The notes under the pieces were generated by a model. It saw only the letters and a program-made list of their open reading frames with translations, was not told the origin of the DNA and did not search any database. Shown here one piece after another: positions 1-5,951 of a stretch of 15,699 nt of DNA (positions within the stretch are counted from its first letter, which is position 1; each line of letters opens with the position of its first letter). The translations under genes were made by a program, and so were the position numbers. Source of the DNA: Alphaproteobacteria bacterium (lineage in GTDB: Bacteria > Pseudomonadota > Alphaproteobacteria > UBA828); contig JAUVWK010000026.1 in the NCBI GenBank assembly GCA_030604165.1, forward strand, positions 1 through 15,699, read 5' to 3'.

Positions 1-206
1 AGATACTCGATCTCGTGCTTGACGTCGGCCCAGCCCCGACGCTCGCGCTTCATGGCCTTGGCCGAGCAGCCGAGGTGGAGCATGAGGTGCCAGCCAGCAT
101 CGTCGAACATGGCCATGTAGTGCCGTGTCGTCAGGTGCCCCATGGCATCGCACAGCCAGGGATAGACGACGCCGCGATAGGTTTCCCTTAGCCTGGTGTC
201 CGGCAT
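1..206 (-). CDS. Hot-dog fold acyl-CoA thioesterase, N-terminal part (cut by window edge)
   Basis: Sixty-eight codons of a protein that continues past the left edge. The N-terminus reads MPDTRLRETYRGVVYPWLCD, followed by AMGHLTTRHYMAMFDDAGW. The pattern D-x-x-GH-x(5)-Y-x-x-x-F-D-x-A (Asp20, Gly23-His24, Tyr30, Phe34-Asp35) is the first helix and active-site region of 4HBT/YbgC-FadM-type thioesterases, which hydrolyse acyl-CoA thioesters in the cytoplasm. The ATG at 204-206 is preceded on the minus strand by GGAGC about 8 bases upstream, so the start is well placed. It lies 146 bp downstream of the LuxR regulator on the same strand, so co-transcription is possible. The catalytic role is inferred from the family. 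The substrate is unknown and the C-terminal half is not visible. Confidence 0.75.
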   Translation of the reverse strand, partial: MPDTRLRETYRGVVYPWLCDAMGHLTTRHYMAMFDDAGWHLMLHLGCSAKAMKRERRGWADVKHEIEY

Positions 207-352
207 CACCGTTGCTCCTTGGTATTTGGAGCAGCATGTTACGTTTATTTCCATGCCAGACCACGCTTCTTCGCCGCCTGCCGCCATGAGACGGCAGACC
301 GCGACGGCCCGATCAGGCCTCTTCGGCGAGGTTTGTAGGGTGGTTGCGCGTG

Positions 353-1027
353 CTAACGGTGCGTGTCTGTCTTGACCAGCGCGTACTGATCGGTGGCAAA
401 CCGCGCGGCCTGGGTGCGGTTCGCGACCCCGAGGGTTCTCAGGATGGCCGAGACGTGCAGTCGCACCGTGTGCTTGGAGAGCCCCAGCCCGTCGGCGATC
501 TGAACATTGGTCTTGCCCTGCGCGAGCTCGCCCAGGATGCCGCGCTGGCGCTGGGTCAGCCGGCGAATGCGGTCGCGCGAGCGCTCCGGCGTCGCGGCCT
601 CGGGCCGCTCCGCGAAGGGCCCGTCTTGCGGCGCCATCAATAATCCTCGCGGCAACCAGATTTCGCCGGCCAGAACGCGGCGCAGCCCGCGCAAAGTCTC
701 CTCCGGCCCCGCGCTCTTGGGGATATAGCCCATCGCGCCACGCTCGATGGTGCGCAAAATATCCCGGCTGTTGTCGAGCGTGGACAGGATCACAAGCAGC
801 GCCTCCGGGGCGCATTCGTGAAAGGCCTCGATGCCGGCGAAGGGGTCTCGATCGGGCATCAGCGGGTCGAGCACCACGAGATCGAAGCGTGGGCAGCCGC
901 CGGCATGTTCGAGCGCTTCCCCGAAACTGGCGGCCTCCACCACGGAAGCGTGATCGTCGAGTTCGGCAAGCAAAGGTGCCAGTCCTGCTCTACAGGCCCA
1001 ATTGCTGTCGGCAATCAATATCCGCAT
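353..1027 (-). CDS. NarL/LuxR-family two-component response regulator
   Basis: A 224-residue protein with an N-terminal receiver domain (about 1-120) and a C-terminal LuxR-type helix-turn-helix (about 157-211), the usual length and order for NarL/FixJ-type regulators. Visible receiver residues are the phosphoacceptor Asp54 (FDLVVLDPLMPD), Ser82 and Lys104 (GYIPKSAG). The acidic pair is reduced to Ala6-Asp7 (LIADSN), one acid short of the usual two, which may weaken metal binding. The HTH is canonical: LTQRQRGILGELAQGKTNVQ, then IADGLGLSKHTVRLH. The ATG at 1025-1027 follows a GGGGTGA stretch on the minus strand. Phosphorylation by a histidine kinase and DNA binding are expected from the family. 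No cognate kinase sits next to it; the nearest is the hybrid kinase 11 kb away. The thioesterase follows on the same strand. Confidence 0.9.
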   Translation of the reverse strand: MRILIADSNWACRAGLAPLLAELDDHASVVEAASFGEALEHAGGCPRFDLVVLDPLMPDRDPFAGIEAFHECAPEALLVILSTLDNSRDILRTIERGAMGYIPKSAGPEETLRGLRRVLAGEIWLPRGLLMAPQDGPFAERPEAATPERSRDRIRRLTQRQRGILGELAQGKTNVQIADGLGLSKHTVRLHVSAILRTLGVANRTQAARFATDQYALVKTDTHR

Positions 1028-1080
1028 CGCGTTTCACCCCACATCACCCCTGCGCGGATTAAAATGCAACGCAGTTACAT

Positions 1081-1107
1081 CCTATAATTGCCGCTCCAAA
1101 GATGCAA
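1081..1107 (-). promoter_or_regulatory. Possible sigma70-like promoter of the LuxR regulator
   Basis: On the minus strand TTGCAT (1102-1107) and TATAGG (1081-1086) are separated by 15 bases, about 54 bases upstream of the regulator start. The spacer is shorter than the ideal 17, so this is only a weak candidate. It sits at the edge of the AT-rich region. Confidence 0.2.
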
Positions 1108-1317
1108 GCCGGACCAAGACGATTGCTCTAGTATCCTTGTGCTATACAGGAATATAGCCCCATTTTCGGATAAGGCGTACTATGAATATGATAATAGTTA
1201 TGAATAAACAGAATTTTCTATTTTATCGTGATTTACGTGTTAACCTTATTTGAAGGATTTTGTCTTACATTCTGATCGTTCGACTAAAGCACTCGAAAGT
1301 CTCCAAGAGGTAGATTC
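1108..1317. other. AT-rich intergenic region with a short inverted repeat
   Basis: From about 1128 to 1290 the base composition drops to roughly one third G+C, in sharp contrast to the surroundings. No gene is readable here. It contains an inverted repeat, GCTATA (1141-1146) with TATAGC (1153-1158), and two copies of ATGAATA 18 bases apart (1182-1188 and 1200-1206). It lies between the minus-strand LuxR regulator and the plus-strand MCP remnant. A promoter/operator region or a fragment of acquired DNA are both possible. Confidence 0.5.
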
Positions 1318-1587
1318 TTGCCAACCCTTCGCCGCATGGCCTCTCTTGAATGCCAAATTCGCCCGGCGGTTCGCGCCGATGGCGATGTCTGGCGAGGCCG
1401 GCAAATAGCGCGAGCGTTCGAAACCGTCGCCGCAACCAGCTCAGATCGAGGGCCGGCAGACAAAGCGGTGCGAGAGGCCGGCGCCGCCGCCAACCAGGTG
1501 AAATCCGCCGCCGGCGACTTGGTGCGCCAATCCAATGCGTTGACGGGCGAGGTCGAGAAATTCCTCATGGAGGTGCGGGCCAAGTAG
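1318..1587 (+). pseudogene. C-terminal remnant of a methyl-accepting chemotaxis protein
   Basis: The last 40 or so residues, from DKAVREAGAAANQVKSAAGD through LVRQSNALTGEVEKFLMEVR to AK and the stop, match the C-terminal end of alphaproteobacterial MCPs, where a long signalling helix finishes with a segment like Q-x-x-x-L-x-x-EV-x-x-FL-x-x-(V/I)R. The preceding 45 residues only vaguely resemble an MCP helix (FETVAATSSD). There is no transmembrane, sensor, HAMP or hairpin-tip region upstream, because the sequence runs straight into the AT-rich stretch. The only start for the full frame is a TTG at 1318 with a GAGG six bases before it. A full-length MCP has more than 500 residues, so this is most likely a truncated relic, left by deletion or insertion. 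A short expressed helical protein cannot be excluded. Confidence 0.6.
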
Positions 1588-1627
1588 GCGCGATCGGGTT
1601 CGGGCGGGCGTGTTGGTCTCGCGCCAA

Positions 1628-1723
1628 GGGTCGACTACCCCCGTGATCGACCCGGTCGGCGCGAGCGCCAAGGGGGCGGATGGGACCACAATGCGTGGTC
1701 TCCCGGCATCGGTTCCATCCGCC
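1628..1723. repeat. Cluster of inverted repeats between MCP remnant and small gene
   Basis: Three consecutive perfect inverted repeats are seen. GGGTCGA (1628-1634) pairs with TCGACCC (1647-1653). GGCG (1658-1661) pairs with CGCC (1666-1669). GGCGGATGG (1675-1683) pairs with CCATCCGCC (1715-1723) and encloses GACCAC (1684-1689) paired with GTGGTC (1695-1700). The 10-mer GCGCCAAGGG also occurs twice (1621-1630 and 1665-1674). There is no T-run after the last stem, so it is not a standard intrinsic terminator. It could form a multi-stem RNA or cruciform; its role is unknown. Confidence 0.55.
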
Positions 1724-1806
1724 GCTCGCCCCGCCGCCGAACCTGAAGTTCGGAGGGTCGCTCCTCGCAATGCGAAGATTTGGCCGAGGATCGGAGTCAA
1801 TGCACC

Positions 1807-2133
1807 ATGGCTGAGTCGCAGATGCATCCCCGTCTGAAGGCGGTCTTTCAGGAAAGCCTGGCGCGGCGGCGCGCGCGCCTGTTGCGCGAGCGCGACGAGG
1901 CGATCGTCAAGCTCGAAAAGGCGGTGTCGATCTTGCGCTCCTGCGCCTTCGCCGCGGACCAGCGCGACCGCGGGCTCGAGACCTACCGCAAGGCGATCGC
2001 CGCGCTCCGGGCGCTCAATCCCGAAGTGCCGCCCGACAAGCGGAAGATGAGCGCCCTGATCGGCGAGCTGGAAACGGTGAGCGACGAACTGCTCCGGGCC
2101 GCGTGCCCGGTCCGCACCGGCAAGCGGCGCTAA
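1807..2133 (+). CDS. Small, charged, helical hypothetical protein
   Basis: A 108-residue protein that I do not recognise. It is very rich in Arg, Glu, Leu and Ala and looks mostly alpha-helical: an N-terminal basic helix around 19-45 (ARRRARLLRERDEAIVKLEK), a second around 52-70 and a third around 82-98, with a turn at NPEVPPDKRK (71-80). It has two cysteines (46 and 100), no signal peptide and no membrane segment. The ATG at 1807 is chosen over an upstream TTG at 1780 because CGGAG lies about 10 bases before it; an ATG at 1822 is another possibility. It converges with the amidase gene and is separated from it by 28 bp. Coding is supported by strong third-position G/C and the clean frame. Its function is unknown. 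Confidence 0.65.
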   Translation: MAESQMHPRLKAVFQESLARRRARLLRERDEAIVKLEKAVSILRSCAFAADQRDRGLETYRKAIAALRALNPEVPPDKRKMSALIGELETVSDELLRAACPVRTGKRR

Positions 2134-2161
2134 CGGGCGGCGTGGCCCCTCTCCCCTCTCA

Positions 2162-2848
2162 TCAGCCTTTGAGCGAGTTCAGATAATCGACGCAGGTGTC
2201 CACCGCTTCGACGTCGGCATATTTGGCGTCGAGGTCAAAGAGATTCCAGGCCACCGCGCCGGGCACCCGATCGCCGATGCACTCGCGCACCGCGATGGTG
2301 CGGAAGCCCTCGTGCATGCTGTCGCAGGCGGTGGTGCGCACGCAGGCGGTGGCGGTGACGCCGGTGACCAGCGTGGTGTCGACGCCGGCGGCGCGCAGAT
2401 ATTCGGCGAGCCCGGTGCGGTGAAAGCCGCTGGTGCCCTTCTTGACGAACAGCTTTTCGCCCGCGCTCGGCGCGATGCGGGAATCGATCGCCCAGAGCGC
2501 CTCGTCCGCCTCGTCTAAGATCTCGACCGGCATCTTGCAATGCCACAGCCCCATGTCGGTGTGCGGATCGTCGCGCCGGGTGTTGCGGTAATAGGTGGTG
2601 ATAAAAACCACGAGATGGCCATTGGCCCGGCAGGCTTCGAGCAGGCGCTGCACGCCGGGGATGATCCGCTCGTCCATGCCCTCGCAGGTGAAGGGGTTGC
2701 CCGGCCGCGTCCAGGCGTTGGCCAGATCTACATTGATCAACGCCGGCTTCTTGCCGAAGCCGACGCGCCGTTGGAAGCCGCGCTCTTGATAACGGCGGGT
2801 GCTTTCCGCGAAGGCCTGGGCCAGCGCGTCGTCGAGATCCACAACCAT
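2162..2848 (-). CDS. N-carbamoylsarcosine amidase-like cysteine hydrolase (isochorismatase superfamily)
   Basis: A 228-residue cytoplasmic hydrolase with the isochorismatase-like fold. The catalytic triad is visible: Asp41 (INVDLANAW), Lys136 or Lys137 (FVKKGTSGF) and Cys169 (GVTATACVRTTACDSMHEGF). The stretches NAWTRPGNPFTCEGMDE and RECIGDR are typical of the N-carbamoylsarcosine amidohydrolase branch, which releases CO2 and ammonia from N-carbamoylsarcosine in creatinine degradation. Maleamate and biuret hydrolases are close relatives, so the substrate is uncertain. The ATG at 2846-2848 is used because GGGAG lies about 9 bases upstream on the minus strand; a TTG five codons earlier has no such site. 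It is divergent from the methyltransferase, with 128 bp between the two starts. No creatininase, creatinase or sarcosine oxidase gene is nearby to confirm the pathway. Confidence 0.8.
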   Translation of the reverse strand: MVVDLDDALAQAFAESTRRYQERGFQRRVGFGKKPALINVDLANAWTRPGNPFTCEGMDERIIPGVQRLLEACRANGHLVVFITTYYRNTRRDDPHTDMGLWHCKMPVEILDEADEALWAIDSRIAPSAGEKLFVKKGTSGFHRTGLAEYLRAAGVDTTLVTGVTATACVRTTACDSMHEGFRTIAVRECIGDRVPGAVAWNLFDLDAKYADVEAVDTCVDYLNSLKG

Positions 2849-2976
2849 GGTTCCGTCTCCCAATCGCCGAGGTTGGTTGCCGGCTCACAGCTTATACCAA
2901 GGCGCGGTGCTTAACCCGGGCGGCGGAAGCCGCTATGGTCCAGGCGCGGCCGAATTGTTCAGGGAGGCCACGCAGC

Positions 2977-3840
2977 ATGTCGGGAGCGACGCCGGAGTTC
3001 GATCCGGTCAAATACAAGGCGGCGACGCGCGAACAGTGGGACGCCGCGGCCAAGGGCTGGAACGAGTGGAGTCCGGTGTTGCGGGCATGGCTCGGCCCGG
3101 TCACCGAACGCATGCTGGATCTGGCGGGTGTCGCCGCCGGCAGCCGCGTGCTCGATATCGCCGCCGGCGCCGGCGATCAGACCCAGCACGCCGCCGCGCG
3201 GGTCGGCGCGGACGGCCGGGTGCTGGCGACCGACCTCTCGCCCGGTATCCTCGCCTTCGCCGCGGAGAACGCGCGCCAGGCCGGCTATGGCAATGTCGAA
3301 ACCGCGGTGATGGATGGCGAGGCGCTGGAGGTTCCGGCGGCGAGTTTCGATGCGGTGATCTGCCGGCTCGGTCTGATGTTCTTTCCCGACCTGCCCACGG
3401 CGCTGAGCGGTATGGGGCGCGCGCTCAAGCCGGGCGGCCGGCTCGCGGCAATCGTGTTTTCGGCGCCCGAGAAAAATCGCGGGCTCGCCATTCCCTTCGC
3501 CATCGGCTGCAAGCACGCCGGCGTATCGCCGCCGGGGCCGGGGAAGCCGGGATTGTTCAAGCTGAGCGACCCCGCCGTGATCGAGGAGAGCTTCGCGGCG
3601 GCGGGGTTTCGAAACATTCAAATCGAGACCGTCTCGTTATCCTTCAAGCTCGCCTCGCTGGCGGAGTATCTGCGGTTCATGAAAGACTCCGCCGGGCCGC
3701 TGCGGGCCATGATCGACGGCCTCGATCCGGCGGCGCGGGACGCCGCCTGGGGCGAGATCGAGGCCGAGATGGGGCAGTTCGAAAGCGATGGCGGCTTCGC
3801 GCTGCCGTCCGAGCTCCTGCTCGCCGCCGCCGCGACGTAA
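2977..3840 (+). CDS. Class I SAM-dependent methyltransferase (UbiE/Methyltransf_11 type)
   Basis: A 287-residue protein with a Rossmann-type SAM-binding domain at about 45-165. Motif I is VLDIAAGAGDQT (58-69), the acidic end of strand beta2 is LATDLSP (83-89, Asp86), motif II is FDAVICRLGLMFFPDL (124-139), and the post-motif LKPGGRLAAIVF (150-161) follows. The C-terminal 120 residues probably form the substrate-binding lid. The start at ATG 2977 is supported by AGGGAGG (2961-2967), 9 bases upstream; an in-frame ATG at 2935 lacks an SD. It resembles UbiE/COQ5-like enzymes, but the acceptor (C, O or N) cannot be inferred. It is followed after 55 bp by the epimerase gene on the same strand, so the two are probably co-transcribed. 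Confidence 0.85.
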   Translation: MSGATPEFDPVKYKAATREQWDAAAKGWNEWSPVLRAWLGPVTERMLDLAGVAAGSRVLDIAAGAGDQTQHAAARVGADGRVLATDLSPGILAFAAENARQAGYGNVETAVMDGEALEVPAASFDAVICRLGLMFFPDLPTALSGMGRALKPGGRLAAIVFSAPEKNRGLAIPFAIGCKHAGVSPPGPGKPGLFKLSDPAVIEESFAAAGFRNIQIETVSLSFKLASLAEYLRFMKDSAGPLRAMIDGLDPAARDAAWGEIEAEMGQFESDGGFALPSELLLAAAAT

Positions 3841-3895
3841 CCGCGCGGCGAAGCCTGCGAACGCCCGCTTGTCGTCAAGTCTAGGAGGCAGAGCC

Positions 3896-4735
3896 ATGAG
3901 CGGTTTCAAATATTCTTACAACGCGATCGTTTTCACCGGCGAGGATTTCGTCACCCAGGTTCGCAGGTTGTCGGGCTTCGGCTATGACGCGATCGAGCTG
4001 GTGGGCGAGCCGGATTGGTACGATCTCGCCGAGGTGCGCCAAGTGACCGGGGACTTCGGGCTAAAGGTCAGTTCGATCTGCTCGATGTACACGACGGAGA
4101 GGGATCTGTGCCATCCGGATGGCGCGCGGCGACAAGGCGCGGTCGATTACTGCCGGCGTATCGCGGATATGGCGGCCGACGTCGGCGCGCCACTCATGAT
4201 CGCGGCGCCGTCGGTGTGGAACAAGCTGACGCCGTTGGCGCCGCCCGACCAGGAACGAGAATGGGCCATCGAAAACCTGCAGACGGTCGGCGAGTACGCG
4301 GCATCGGTGGGGGTCGGCATTACCATCGAGCCGTGGAACCGCTACGAAACCTATTTCATCAATCGGCTCGATCAGGCGCTGGAGCTGTTGGCCGAGCTCG
4401 ATTTGCCGAACGCGGGCGTGCACGGCGACATGTTCCATATGGCCATCGAGGAAGCCGATATCGCCGCCGCCTACGCTCGCGCGGGACCGCACCTGACCCA
4501 CACCCATATCGCCGATTCCAATCGTGCCGCTCCGGGCACCGGGCACACCGATTTCAAGCCGGTGCTCCAGTCGCTTCGCGATATCGGCTTCGACGGCTAT
4601 CTGACAATGGAGTTGCTGCCGCCCACGGCCGATCCGTTCGGCTGGGTAAAGGATGGCAGGGCGGCGCACTTCAAGGATCCCTATGTGCGGCAATCGATCG
4701 AATATCTGAAGGCTCTCGAGGCGGAATTGACCTGA
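3896..4735 (+). CDS. Ketose 3-epimerase-like sugar isomerase (AP-endonuclease-2/xylose-isomerase TIM barrel)
   Basis: A 279-residue TIM-barrel enzyme. The four metal ligands expected for D-tagatose/D-psicose 3-epimerases are visible: Glu145 (TIEPWNRYE), Asp178 (HGDMFHM), His204 (THIADSNR) and Glu239 (LTMELLPP). Their spacing (33, 26, 35) equals that of the characterised family members as I recall them (Glu152, Asp185, His211 and Glu246 in Pseudomonas cichorii D-tagatose 3-epimerase). The substrate-contact residues His181 and Arg210 also fall in register. It probably uses Mn2+ or Co2+ in the cytoplasm to interconvert ketoses at C3. Related hydroxypyruvate or inosose isomerases cannot be fully excluded. 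The ATG at 3896 has a strong AGGAGG (3883-3888). It sits between the methyltransferase (55 bp upstream) and the isochorismatase-family gene (159 bp downstream). Confidence 0.8.
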   Translation: MSGFKYSYNAIVFTGEDFVTQVRRLSGFGYDAIELVGEPDWYDLAEVRQVTGDFGLKVSSICSMYTTERDLCHPDGARRQGAVDYCRRIADMAADVGAPLMIAAPSVWNKLTPLAPPDQEREWAIENLQTVGEYAASVGVGITIEPWNRYETYFINRLDQALELLAELDLPNAGVHGDMFHMAIEEADIAAAYARAGPHLTHTHIADSNRAAPGTGHTDFKPVLQSLRDIGFDGYLTMELLPPTADPFGWVKDGRAAHFKDPYVRQSIEYLKALEAELT

Positions 4736-4809
4736 CCTGTTCACGATCGTGTGGAATCGCTTGCGGCCGCGACTGCGGCCCGCCGGTTGCCCGGCGCGCC
4801 TGCGCAGGT

Positions 4810-4827
4810 GCGGACCGTAAGGTCCGC
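4810..4827. repeat. Perfect 7-bp hairpin with GTAA tetraloop
   Basis: GCGGACC (4810-4816) and GGTCCGC (4821-4827) flank GTAA, which in RNA would be a GNRA tetraloop. There is no T-run in the downstream direction, so it is not a classic terminator. It lies between the epimerase and the second hydrolase, and could stabilise the 3' end of the upstream mRNA. Confidence 0.5.
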
Positions 4828-4845
4828 TGCCGTGAGCAAAAAGAG

Positions 4846-4880
4846 CTAGAGTGATTCCAGCCAAAGCGGAACCATTCTAG
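4846..4880. repeat. Imperfect 13-bp palindrome directly in front of the hydrolase SD
   Basis: CTAGAGTGATTCC (4846-4858) and GGAACCATTCTAG (4868-4880) are inverted copies matching at 11 of 13 positions, with a 9-base spacer AGCCAAAGC. Both differences are transitions that could pair as G-U in RNA. The right arm touches the GGGAGG ribosome-binding site of the gene at 4895. The style, a CTAG-bounded short palindrome, resembles dispersed intergenic palindromes of alphaproteobacteria; an operator is the alternative. Confidence 0.55.
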
Positions 4881-4894
4881 GGAGGTGCGAGATC

Positions 4895-5494
4895 ATGGCG
4901 GAACCGAAGACATTGCTCGAGATGGCGGGCGCGGACACGGCGCCCAATGGGCTGCAAGACTCGGCGCTCGTGCTGATCGATTGCCAGATGGAATATGTCA
5001 GCGGCGGGCTGCCGCTGAGCGGCGTCAAGCCGGCGCTCGACGAGGCAGGGCGGGTTTTGCAACGGGCCCGGGACGCAGGCGCGCCCGTGATCCATATCAT
5101 CCACCGCGGTGAGGCCGGCGGCGCCTTCGACCTCGAGGGTCCCGGCGGCGCCATCGCACCCGAGGTCGCGCCGCTCGAGGGCGAGCCGGTGATCGTCAAG
5201 GAGAAGCCCAACGCCTTCGCCGACACGGCGTTGCACGAGATGTTGCAGCAGAAGGGCGTGTCCAACCTCATCGTCGCCGGCTTCATGACCCATATGTGCC
5301 TCAGCTCGACCGCGCGCGCGGCCTTCGACCTCGGCTACCGCACCACGGTGGTGGGCGGCGCCGCGGCGACCCGCGACCTGCCCAAGCCGGGCGGCGGCGC
5401 GATCGACGCGCACACCCTGCACGACGCGGCACTCGCGGCGCTCGCCGATTATTTCGTCAGTGTCGTCGGCAAGGCGGATGATCTGCCTGCGTGA
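4895..5494 (+). CDS. Isochorismatase-family cysteine hydrolase
   Basis: A 199-residue protein of the isochorismatase/nicotinamidase superfamily. Visible triad candidates are Asp29 (LVLIDCQMEY), Lys102 or Lys104 (VIVKEKPNAF) and Cys135 (GFMTHMCLSSTARAAFDLGY). The acidic residue before CQ and the cysteine after THM are in the expected places, and the C-terminal helix HDAALAALADYF is typical. The ATG at 4895 has GGGAGGT (4880-4886) 8 bases upstream. The family hydrolyses amides or vinyl ethers of small molecules; the substrate of this subgroup is not readable. It belongs to a different branch from the amidase at 2162-2848, sharing only the fold. Its end overlaps the start of the DUF123 gene, so the two are probably translated together. 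Confidence 0.85.
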   Translation: MAEPKTLLEMAGADTAPNGLQDSALVLIDCQMEYVSGGLPLSGVKPALDEAGRVLQRARDAGAPVIHIIHRGEAGGAFDLEGPGGAIAPEVAPLEGEPVIVKEKPNAFADTALHEMLQQKGVSNLIVAGFMTHMCLSSTARAAFDLGYRTTVVGGAAATRDLPKPGGGAIDAHTLHDAALAALADYFVSVVGKADDLPA

Positions 5495-5951
5495 GACGAC
5501 TGAAGGCGAACTCCCGGACAGCCTTGCCGGGGGCCTCGCGCGGCTGCCGGCCACGGGCGGCGCCTATCTATTGCTGGTCGACCTCCCCGCCCCGCTTGCC
5601 GTCGACCTGCCCGGGCGCCCGCCGGCCCGTCTGGCGCCCGGCCGCTATGCCTATTGCGGCAGCGCCTACGGCCCGGGGGGCTTGCGCGCGCGGATCGCCC
5701 GCCACCTGCGCCCCGCTAAGCGCGCCCACTGGCACATCGACCGCTTGACCGGCGCCGGGCGCGTCGTCGCGGTCTATGGCCTCCCGGGCGGGCGGGAATG
5801 TGCCTTGTTCGCCAGCCTGTTGGCCACGCCCGGCGCGCGCGTGCCGCTGAGGGGGTTCGGCAGCTCCGATTGCCGCACCTGCCCCGCTCATCTGGCGGCC
5901 GTGCCCCCAGCCTTCGACGCCCGCCGCATGGTCCTGTCTAGCGCCAGCTAG
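5478..5951 (+). CDS. DUF123 / Uri-superfamily (GIY-YIG-like) endonuclease domain protein
   Basis: A 157-residue stand-alone DUF123 (COG1833-type) protein. The family signature is clear: GGAYLLLVDL (28-37), then GRYAYCGSAYGPGGLRARIA (55-74), RHLR (75-78), HWHIDRL (84-90), REC (106-108), and a C-terminal GFGSSDCRTCPAHL (126-139) with the conserved cysteines. The domain is related to GIY-YIG nucleases and in some organisms is fused to endonuclease III, so a DNA-related role is suspected; no reaction is established for this protein. The ATG at 5478 overlaps the upstream gene by 17 bp, and AAGG lies just before it; a GTG at 5460 is an alternative. The first 25 residues are not part of the domain. 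The TAG stop shares the tetranucleotide CTAG (5948-5951) with the stop of the convergent MFS gene. Confidence 0.82.
   Translation: MICLRETTEGELPDSLAGGLARLPATGGAYLLLVDLPAPLAVDLPGRPPARLAPGRYAYCGSAYGPGGLRARIARHLRPAKRAHWHIDRLTGAGRVVAVYGLPGGRECALFASLLATPGARVPLRGFGSSDCRTCPAHLAAVPPAFDARRMVLSSAS

Noticed and set aside
275..297. CTGCCG/CGGCAG inverted repeat after the LuxR gene as a terminator
   Set aside because: It has no T-run in the direction of transcription and only a short stem, so it is too weak to call.
2799..3884. 361-codon plus-strand open frame over the methyltransferase
   Set aside because: It is an Arg/Gly-rich shadow in another frame of the methyltransferase and has no family features.
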